A stretch of 12,590 nucleotides of DNA from Gammaproteobacteria bacterium (lineage in GTDB: Bacteria > Pseudomonadota > Gammaproteobacteria > Chromatiales > Chromatiaceae). A program made the translations under genes and the position numbers. Shown one piece after another: positions 7,131-12,590 of this stretch. The stretch is taken from the NCBI GenBank assembly GCA_019136395.1, contig JAGVUH010000205.1:1-12590 (forward strand), given 5' to 3'. The number at the start of each line of letters is the position of its first letter. The first letter of the stretch is position 1. Below the pieces are notes generated by a model. It was not told the DNA's origin, did not search any database, and worked only from the letters and a program-made list of their open reading frames with translations.

Positions 7131-9136
7131 CTCGATGCCTCTTGTTGGGTTGTTATCTTATCCGCGCCGTCTTCCGCGGCTTGTTCCTGCCGAGGCCAGG
7201 AAAACACGAACCGGCTGCCACGCCGGCCGTCCCGCCCGAGGTCGGCATCCTCGAAGTGAATGGTGCCGCCATGCTCTTCCACCAGCTTCTTGACCAGGGC
7301 CAGGCCGATGCCGGTATTGACGCCGTAGTCCTTGACCGCCAGGGTCTGGAACATGAGAAAAATTTTGTGCCGGAATTCGGGGGGGATGCCGGGCCCGTCG
7401 TCCTCGACGCTGAAGACCCAGCGTTCCTCCTCCGCGCGGCAGGCGATCCGCACCAGGCCAACCTCGCGATCATGGTGACGGATGGCATTGGCGATCAGAT
7501 TGGCGAAGACCTGGGACAGGTGCAGCCGATCCGTGCGCAAGGTCGGCAAGTCCGGGGCGATCTCCACCTGGAACTCCAACGGTGGATCCAGGGAATCCAC
7601 GACCTCCCGCACCAACTGGCCGACGTCCACCGTCTCCAGGCTCCCCGCCGCCCGGCCGATCCGGGAGTAGGCCAGGAGCCCCTCGATCAGGGCGTTCATC
7701 CGCGCCACGCGGTCGCGCAACAGATCGAGCTGCTCCTGAGTCTCCGGGGTCAGCCGATCCTGAAGGTCCTCCTTGAGCCATTCGGAGAGATTGGCGATCC
7801 CGCGCAGGGGGGCCTTGAGGTCATGGGAGGCGACGTAGGCGAACTGCTCCAGGTCCCGGGCGCGCCGTTCGGATTCCGCGGTGCGGCGCTCTACGCGATG
7901 CTCCAGGGTGATATTCAGGTACTGCAGGGCCTCTTCCGCCCGCCGGCGCTCGGCGATCTCCTTGTTCAGGGCCTCATTGGTGTGGGATAGCTCCAGCGTC
8001 CGCTCCGCCACCAACCGCCGCACCTGGCGATCCCGGCCGATCAGGGCGAAGAAATAGATGCAGGTGAGGAAGGTGAAGGCCAGACCCCCGCCCAGGATCA
8101 GGGAACCGCCCCACCCCTCGGCGCTGAAGGCCCCCGGTACCGGCGCGCAGACCAGGGTCCAGGTCTGGTCCCCGACCCGTATCTGGCCCTCGTAGGTCGC
8201 GGTAATGGGTTGGCTATCCCCTGGCCAGGCCGCCCCATCCCGGGTTCGGGAGCGATGGACATGGAACAGCCGCCGTTGCCCACCCTCCCCCTCGGCCCAG
8301 AAGGCGATATCCACCCCGCTGGGCCCCAGGCTGGCCAGGGCCTGCTCGATGAGCACGCCAAAACGAAAGACGCCGATGGCGAAACCCCGCACCTCCCGTT
8401 CCTCGATGATGCCTGGTTCGAGCTCGGTCTCCCCCGCTGTCTCCAGCCCTTCCTGTTCCTCGACCCGGGAAAAGACCGGACGATAGACCGCGAAACGACC
8501 GCCCTCCGGCTTGTTGTCCTGGCCCTCCGGCTCCCCCACCACCAGGGTCCGGCGCTCGACCGCCAGGTTGAGCAGTTCGAGCACCCGCGGCTCGGCGGCC
8601 AGATCGAGCCCCAGGAGCGGGGTGTTTTCCGGATAAGGCTGGACGAAGAGGACAGGAAAGTGGACCGGGCGGTCGGGCGCCGGACGCCGATCACCCTCGG
8701 GGGTTGGGTCCTGGATCTGGAAGCGGGGGATGCCCAGGCGCACCTTGGCGGCGAAGTCCCGCCGCTCCTCCCGGGTCACCCGCGGGGCCCATTGCAGGGA
8801 CTGGATGGCGCGGTTGCGCTTGAGAGTCGGGGCGACGAACTCGCGGAACTGGCGCCGCGACACCCGCGAGGCGGCATCAAAGAAACCCCCCAGGTCCTGG
8901 ACCAGACCCAGGGCGTAGTCCATTTCCCGCTGCACCACCAACAGCCGATCCCGGGCCGCCTCGGAGAAGCTGGCAAAACGCCGCTGGTGCTCCAGTTCGC
9001 CGATGCGCGCCGAGACCAGCCAGGAGGCCAGGACACCGAGCAGGGCGACCAGGAAAATCGGTGTATAGCTCCAGAGCAGGGCGGCGGGTGACTCCCCCCG
9101 ACCCCCCGCCCGCCAGCGGCTGAGCAGCCCGGTCAC
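7127..9136 (-). CDS. Membrane CHASE-domain sensor histidine kinase
   Basis: A 669-residue kinase. A membrane segment (about 23-42) and a second one (about 344-366) enclose a periplasmic region of about 300 residues that looks like a CHASE ligand-binding domain (it includes QSLQWAPRV and FPVLFVQPYPEN). A charged coiled coil (about 368-430) leads to the HisKA domain with phospho-acceptor H438 in YVASHDLKAPLRG, then the ATPase with N box FANLIANAIRHH (about 544-555), G1 VEDDGPGIP, F box KIFLMFQ and G2 TGIGLALVKKL. All catalytic boxes are complete. The H box and C-terminal half are of the phytochrome-like type that partners Rcp1-like single-domain regulators, which agrees with the next gene. It starts with GTG overlapping the upstream stop (GTGA) and ends in ATGA with the receiver gene. 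The ligand cannot be read from sequence. Confidence 0.93.
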   Translation of the reverse strand: MTGLLSRWRAGGRGESPAALLWSYTPIFLVALLGVLASWLVSARIGELEHQRRFASFSEAARDRLLVVQREMDYALGLVQDLGGFFDAASRVSRRQFREFVAPTLKRNRAIQSLQWAPRVTREERRDFAAKVRLGIPRFQIQDPTPEGDRRPAPDRPVHFPVLFVQPYPENTPLLGLDLAAEPRVLELLNLAVERRTLVVGEPEGQDNKPEGGRFAVYRPVFSRVEEQEGLETAGETELEPGIIEEREVRGFAIGVFRFGVLIEQALASLGPSGVDIAFWAEGEGGQRRLFHVHRSRTRDGAAWPGDSQPITATYEGQIRVGDQTWTLVCAPVPGAFSAEGWGGSLILGGGLAFTFLTCIYFFALIGRDRQVRRLVAERTLELSHTNEALNKEIAERRRAEEALQYLNITLEHRVERRTAESERRARDLEQFAYVASHDLKAPLRGIANLSEWLKEDLQDRLTPETQEQLDLLRDRVARMNALIEGLLAYSRIGRAAGSLETVDVGQLVREVVDSLDPPLEFQVEIAPDLPTLRTDRLHLSQVFANLIANAIRHHDREVGLVRIACRAEEERWVFSVEDDGPGIPPEFRHKIFLMFQTLAVKDYGVNTGIGLALVKKLVEEHGGTIHFEDADLGRDGRRGSRFVFSWPRQEQAAEDGADKITTQQEASR

Positions 9137-10314
9137 TCCAGGGCCTCCTGGTCCGGCGGGAAGCGCGCGACGATGTGCCGCATGACCTCATCCATGACCT
9201 GATTGACGGTTTCGTCCAGCTCCCAGTTGACGATGACCGGGATATCCGCCTTTTCCGCCTGATCCACCATGAAGTTCTGCAGGGTCCAGATCTCGGACAG
9301 CATCTCGCGATGGCGCGCCGAGTCCCGGTCCGGGGCCTCCCGGCTACGGCGCTGGAACTGCTCGTCCAGCCGCGCCCGGGTGGAGACCGCCAGGATCAGG
9401 GGGACCACCACCGCCTTCTCCCGAATCTCCGTCAGCTCCAGATGGGTCGGCAGCACATGGACCCCATCGACAATGAGGTCCGTCCGCTCCTTGACCGCCC
9501 GGGCGATGGTCGCCTCCAGGGCCACGCGCACCGTGCCGAACTGGGCCAGAAAGCCGGCAATCACCGGGTCCTGGGAGCCCTTGCCGGACCCCTCGACCCG
9601 GGGCAGGCCCCGCCAGGCATCGAAACTCGAATAGCCCAGGGTGGGGGCCACGTGGGGCACCAGGTAACAGCGGATGATCTCGCGCATCAGATCGGTGGAC
9701 TGGGTGCGGACGATGTCGAGCAGATAGGCCAGCCGGGTGGCCACCGTACTTTTGCCGGCGCCGGTGGCCCCGCCGATGAGGATGACCAGGGGCAGGCCAC
9801 TGTCATTGAAACGGCAGCGCGAGAGGAAGCGATTGGCGGCGGCCTTCATGCCCGCGCCCTTGAGGCTCGCGTGGATGATCTGGCGCAGTTCCTTGTGCCC
9901 GACCTGGACCAGACCCTGCTCGCGCAGGCTGGCATGGACCAGGGCGGCCCCGCGGGCGGCCACCGCGGCGCGGATGCCGCAACCCTCCAGATGGCGGGCC
10001 AGGAAGCCAGTGGAGAAGGGCTCGACACCGCCCGCGCGTTTGACCAGGACGCGATTGATGCCACCGCCGGCATCGTAGTCGGTGCGCGCCTCGCTCCCCA
10101 GCCGCCGTTCCACCTCCTCCCCGACCAGGCGGCGCAGTTCCACCGTTGTCAGGACCTCGGCATCCCCCACCAGTTGGTTACGCACCCGCTTGGCGATGGT
10201 GTAGGCATCGGTGAAGGACAGACCCGCGTCCACCAGGGACTGCACCAGGATCCCGCGCAGAAAGGGCACGCGTTCCCCGGTCACCGATTCCACCATGAAG
10301 GCCTTGCTCGACAT
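9133..10314 (-). CDS. 2-phosphoglycerate-kinase-like P-loop kinase with tandem ATP-cone-like repeats
   Basis: A 393-residue cytoplasmic protein. The C-terminal half is a P-loop kinase: GGATGAGKST at 181-190, then STDLMREIIR (206-215) and DLIVDGVHVLP (279-289), the pattern of archaeal 2-phosphoglycerate kinases, which turn 2-phosphoglycerate into 2,3-bisphosphoglycerate. The N-terminal half contains an ATP-cone-like segment (about 9-72, GERVPFLRGILVQSL...AYTIAKRV) and a second alignable one (about 88-153, GGVEPFSTGFLARHL...LVHASL). ATP cones sense nucleotide level in other enzymes. The true bacterial substrate is not established; 2-phosphoglycerate is inferred from family. The ATG at 10312-10314 follows AAGG by 11 bases. 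It lies 28 bases after the lipoprotein gene and overlaps the kinase gene by 4 bases, so all four are probably one operon. Confidence 0.82.
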   Translation of the reverse strand: MSSKAFMVESVTGERVPFLRGILVQSLVDAGLSFTDAYTIAKRVRNQLVGDAEVLTTVELRRLVGEEVERRLGSEARTDYDAGGGINRVLVKRAGGVEPFSTGFLARHLEGCGIRAAVAARGAALVHASLREQGLVQVGHKELRQIIHASLKGAGMKAAANRFLSRCRFNDSGLPLVILIGGATGAGKSTVATRLAYLLDIVRTQSTDLMREIIRCYLVPHVAPTLGYSSFDAWRGLPRVEGSGKGSQDPVIAGFLAQFGTVRVALEATIARAVKERTDLIVDGVHVLPTHLELTEIREKAVVVPLILAVSTRARLDEQFQRRSREAPDRDSARHREMLSEIWTLQNFMVDQAEKADIPVIVNWELDETVNQVMDEVMRHIVARFPPDQEALE

Positions 10315-10342
10315 GATTAGGGTTACCTTAGGCCCCGGACGC

Positions 10343-10708
10343 TCACCGCCCGGGTAATTGATCGAGTTGCGCGAAGATGCACTTCAGCGCGTCCTGGTTG
10401 TCGCCGGGGAGGAAGGTATTCAGGTTGGAGGCATAACCCTGACGATCGACACGCCCGAAATAGAGCTTGGAGGTCTGGTCGATGAAATAGATGTTCGCGT
10501 CGCCCGTCTCGACCTGCACCAGATAGTTCAGGGGCTGCCGGCCGAGCTCCCGCTGGCCGCAGGCCGCGACGAGTTGGTCGACGAAGGCCTCGTCGCCCCG
10601 GTCCTCGACCAGGGAATCAGGGGCGATCAGGGAGCCACCACAACCGGCGAGGGCCAGGAGGGTCAGGGGGGCCAGGACCTTGGCCAGGGTGCCGTTCGGG
10701 AGGGACAT
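10343..10708 (-). CDS. Small lipoprotein of unknown function
   Basis: A 121-residue protein with a short signal sequence ending in the lipobox LAGC, lipidated Cys at position 23, then GGSLIAPDS. The rest is soluble, acidic and has two further Cys (50 and 110), which could form a disulfide. No known domain is recognised. The residue after Cys is Gly, not Asp, so the E. coli inner-membrane retention rule does not apply and outer-membrane location is likely. The ATG is supported by GGAG at 10719-10722. As first gene of the operon it might act with the periplasmic CHASE sensor, but that is only suggested by position. Confidence 0.75.
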   Translation of the reverse strand: MSLPNGTLAKVLAPLTLLALAGCGGSLIAPDSLVEDRGDEAFVDQLVAACGQRELGRQPLNYLVQVETGDANIYFIDQTSKLYFGRVDRQGYASNLNTFLPGDNQDALKCIFAQLDQLPGR

Positions 10709-10744
10709 GGCGGGGAATCTCCACGCGGGTTGATGTTGGCCATC

Positions 10745-10753
10745 ATTCTAGCA
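10745..10753 (-). promoter_or_regulatory. Candidate extended -10 promoter of the four-gene operon
   Basis: On the minus strand TGCTAGAAT reads as an extended -10 box (TGn then TAGAAT, 5 of 6 matches to TATAAT). It would start transcription near 10738, giving a leader of about 30 bases before the lipoprotein ATG. No good -35 is seen, which is common for extended -10 promoters. It would drive 10708 to 6135. Confidence 0.45.
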
Positions 10754-10875
10754 ATCCCCAGCGTTGGAAGGGCTGGCATTCCGGACGCCGCCGGCCTAAT
10801 CTTGCCAGGGAGCCCGCGCCTGTTGGCCGCCGGGCCGCCCGCACTCGCGTTCCCTCGCCGTCCACCGGTGCCCCG

Positions 10876-11316
10876 ATGTCCAATCTGGTCAAACTGCTCT
10901 ACGACATGGCCGCCCTCAAGGGCGATTATCAGCAACTGCACGATGAGCTCTTCGGACTTTCACCGCGGCGTTTGCTGTTCCTGCTGCGCCCAAAGGCCCG
11001 CCAGGGGGTGGAAGGCCGCATCGGCCTCCTGATCAGCCGTCTGGATGCCCTCGGGGAGGACATGCGGCGCCTGACCGCCGAGGACCTCGCCATCCGCCGG
11101 GGCCAGGAATTGCGCCAGGCCCTGGAGTCTTTCGCCCAGGCCCTGGGGGAGACCCTCAGACAACTGGAGATGCTGCACGTCGCCGAAGCCCCTGCCGCCA
11201 CCACGGCTGGGCCCGTCTTGACCTCGGGCCGGGGTCCTCTCGCCGCCTATGACGATGCCCTGCAACATCAGCGGCAGTTGGGGGCGCGCCTCAACGAACT
11301 GATCGTCGACCTCTGA
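10876..11316 (+). CDS. Helical protein of unknown function, upstream of the exported Pcm-family gene
   Basis: A 146-residue protein with no family that I recognise. It is rich in Leu, Ala, Arg and Gln and should be almost all helix: about 2-26, a loop with LSPRRLLFLLRPKAR, long amphipathic helices at about 42-100, an Ala/Thr/Gly-rich linker (about 102-120), and a last helix 121-145. No signal peptide or membrane segment is seen. Codon use (strong G/C third positions) is that of a real gene. No good ribosome site precedes the ATG, so the start is uncertain. Its stop is 30 bases before the next gene, so the two are probably co-transcribed. The open frame on the opposite strand (10960-12093) is a shadow. 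Confidence 0.65.
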   Translation: MSNLVKLLYDMAALKGDYQQLHDELFGLSPRRLLFLLRPKARQGVEGRIGLLISRLDALGEDMRRLTAEDLAIRRGQELRQALESFAQALGETLRQLEMLHVAEAPAATTAGPVLTSGRGPLAAYDDALQHQRQLGARLNELIVDL

Positions 11317-11332
11317 CCGCGACGGAATCCCG

Positions 11333-11338
11333 AGGAGG
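11333..11338 (+). promoter_or_regulatory. Strong ribosome binding site fixing the start of the Pcm-family gene
   Basis: AGGAGG lies 8 bases before the ATG at 11347. This perfect site supports the early start, and with it the N-terminal signal peptide of the encoded protein. Confidence 0.85.
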
Positions 11339-11346
11339 TTGCCACC

Positions 11347-12078
11347 ATGTCGCGCCAGTTCCTGCTCCTCGCCCTGCTGTGCCTGGTCATGACGCGGCCC
11401 CCCTGCGCCGACGAGTTCACCCGCCAGCGGGAGCAACTGATGACGTCGATCGCTGACCTGGCCACGGAGACGGCCAGTGAGACCGGCCGCCCGGCCTTCT
11501 CCCCCGCCGTCATGGCCGCCATGACCAAGGTGCCGCGCCACCGCTTCGTGCCCGCCGACCAGGTCCCTTACGCCTACGCCAACCGTCCCCTGGCCATTGG
11601 CCATGGCCAGACCATCTCCCAGCCTTACATCGTGGCCCTGATGACCGACCTCATCGACCCCCGGGCCGACCAGCATGTCCTTGAGATCGGTACCGGCTCC
11701 GGCTACCAGGCGGCGGTGTTGGCGGAACTGGTCGCCCAGGTCCATAGCATCGAGATCATCGCCCCCCTGGCCGAAGAGGCCGCCGCCCGACTCAAGGCAC
11801 TGGGTTACGCCAACATTCAGACCCGCGCCGGTGACGGCTATTACGGCTGGGAGGAGGCCGGCCCCTTCGACGCCATCCTCGTCACCGCCGCCGCCAGTCA
11901 TGTCCCCCCGCCCCTGATCCGCCAGCTCAAACCCGGTGGGCGGATGGTCATCCCCGTCGGCGCCCACTTCATGGCCCAGTACCTGCTGCTGGTGGAGAAG
12001 ACCGCGGAGGGTCAGGTCAGCACGCGCCAGATCCTTCCCGTCAGCTTCGTGCCCCTGACCGGCGGCGGCAAGGACTGA
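11347..12078 (+). CDS. Protein-L-isoaspartate O-methyltransferase family protein with signal peptide
   Basis: Pcm enzymes use S-adenosylmethionine to methylate isoaspartyl residues in aged proteins and so start their repair. This 243-residue protein carries the family marks: AIGHGQTISQP (83-93), the SAM-binding motif VLEIGTGSGYQ (111-121), LKPGGRMVIPVG (195-205) and the C-terminal FVPLTGG. It differs from cytoplasmic Pcm (about 208-220 residues) by about 25 N-terminal residues that form a signal peptide, FLLLALLCLVM, with likely cleavage near PPCA-DE. The strong AGGAGG site upholds this start. It is therefore probably periplasmic, where no SAM supply is known; either SAM is exported, or the segment is an uncleaved anchor, or the role has changed. 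It follows the unknown helical gene by 30 bases. Family assignment is firm; location and substrate are inferred. Confidence 0.88.
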   Translation: MSRQFLLLALLCLVMTRPPCADEFTRQREQLMTSIADLATETASETGRPAFSPAVMAAMTKVPRHRFVPADQVPYAYANRPLAIGHGQTISQPYIVALMTDLIDPRADQHVLEIGTGSGYQAAVLAELVAQVHSIEIIAPLAEEAAARLKALGYANIQTRAGDGYYGWEEAGPFDAILVTAAASHVPPPLIRQLKPGGRMVIPVGAHFMAQYLLLVEKTAEGQVSTRQILPVSFVPLTGGGKD

Positions 12079-12180
12079 AGGGGACGGGTGCACGCCCCAT
12101 CCTGATACAAACCCACCCTGCCGCGCTCAAGCCCTGAAAGCGTTCAACAGCCCGCTCGTTGTTGCACCCAGCTCAGCGCC

Positions 12181-12590
12181 ATGACCGCCCAGCGCCCGCC
12201 CTACGCCGCCATCTTCCTGCTCTCGGCCGGGGTCCTGAGCTACGAGGTGCTGCTGATGCGGCTCTTCTCGATCATCCAGTGGCATCACTTCGCCTACATG
12301 ATGATCAGCCCTACATGATGATCAGCATCGCCCTGCTCGGCTACGGGACGGCGGGGGCCCTGGTGACCCTGGCCCAGAGGCCCCTCAAGGCGCGCTTCGC
12401 GAGCGTCTTCACCCTTGCCGCCGGACTCTTTGGCCTGACCGCCCTGCTGGCCTTCCTCGCCGCCCAGCGGGTCGGCTTCAATGCCCTGGAGATCCTCTGG
12501 GACCCGCGCCAGCCGGCCCGGCTGGGGTTGATCTACGGCCTGCTGCTCGTCCCCTTTCTGTGCGCCGCCACCGCCCTGTGCCTGAGCTTC
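12181..12590 (+). pseudogene. Membrane spermidine-synthase-like gene, frameshifted by a 17-bp duplication (partial at window end)
   Basis: From ATG 12181 the frame encodes MTAQRPPYAAIFLLSAGVLS and on through YEVLLMRLFSIIQWHHFAYMMIS, then ends after 45 codons at TGA 12316-12318. The continuation lies in another frame from ATG 12315: MMISIALLGYGTAGALV, then further hydrophobic helices to the window edge. Joined without the duplication, it reads as the start of a polytopic membrane protein of the spermidine-synthase-like type (membrane N-part, SAM-dependent enzyme domain later). The break is an exact 17-bp tandem repeat. The stop and the restart ATG overlap as ATGA, so a second protein lacking the first helix could still be made. 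No good ribosome site precedes 12181. A sequencing or assembly error is the main alternative. Confidence 0.7.
12293..12326 (+). repeat. Exact 17-bp tandem duplication causing a frameshift
   Basis: CCTACATGATGATCAGC occurs at 12293-12309 and again directly at 12310-12326, with no mismatch. Seventeen is not a multiple of three, so the reading frame shifts. Removing one copy restores a single open frame through YMMISIALLGYG. Confidence 0.95.

Noticed and set aside
9175..10320. Open frame of 381 codons on the plus strand opposite the 2-phosphoglycerate-kinase-like gene
   Set aside because: It mirrors a gene with clear P-loop motifs; its own product has no recognisable domain and typical shadow composition.
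10960..12093. Open frame of 377 codons on the minus strand opposite the helical gene and the Pcm-family gene
   Set aside because: The plus strand carries recognisable Pcm motifs and a strong ribosome site; the minus-strand product is low-complexity Gly/Asp/His-rich, as expected of a shadow frame in GC-rich DNA.

Overview
The window is GC-rich proteobacterial chromosome. The single-chain PurL of about 1,340 residues, the RmpM-like OmpA protein, the Pcm protein and the strongly GC-ending codons point to a gammaproteobacterium, possibly a Chromatiales (purple sulfur-like) genome. The order-level guess is inference; no rRNA, tRNA or phage gene is present to fix it.

Layout. (1) 1-658: the N-terminal part of a hemerythrin-like protein (minus strand) running off the left edge, then a gene-free stretch with an FNR-like site, a 103-bp element with terminal inverted repeats, and a strong terminator. 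(2) 659-1249: an exported OmpA-domain protein, minus strand. (3) 1250-1805: non-coding, AT-richer, holding the ompA-like promoter and several hairpins. (4) 1806-5840: purL, minus strand, with two Gly/Arg-rich insertions; its real start is probably 38 codons inside the longest open frame. (5) 6135-10708: a compact minus-strand operon, in transcription order a small lipoprotein, a 2-phosphoglycerate-kinase-like protein with two ATP-cone-like repeats, a membrane CHASE histidine kinase, and a response-regulator receiver fused to a phosphoglycerate-mutase-family phosphatase. The last three genes overlap by 4 bases each (GTGA, ATGA). (6) 10876-12078, plus strand: a helical protein of unknown function, then an exported protein-isoaspartate methyltransferase (Pcm family). 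(7) 12181-end: the start of a membrane spermidine-synthase-like gene broken by an exact 17-bp tandem duplication.

The region of most interest is the 6135-10708 operon. It couples a sensor kinase and a receiver domain to two enzymes from families that act on phosphoglycerate-type molecules: one adds a phosphate, the other (by family) removes or moves it. The receiver-phosphatase junction is unusual. The receiver's last helix and the phosphatase's first strand meet exactly at the catalytic RHG motif, so that only the His can be aligned. This may be a true signalling fusion or the scar of an in-frame deletion. The second notable event is the 17-bp duplication, which stops the last gene after 45 codons yet leaves an ATGA restart in the correct frame.
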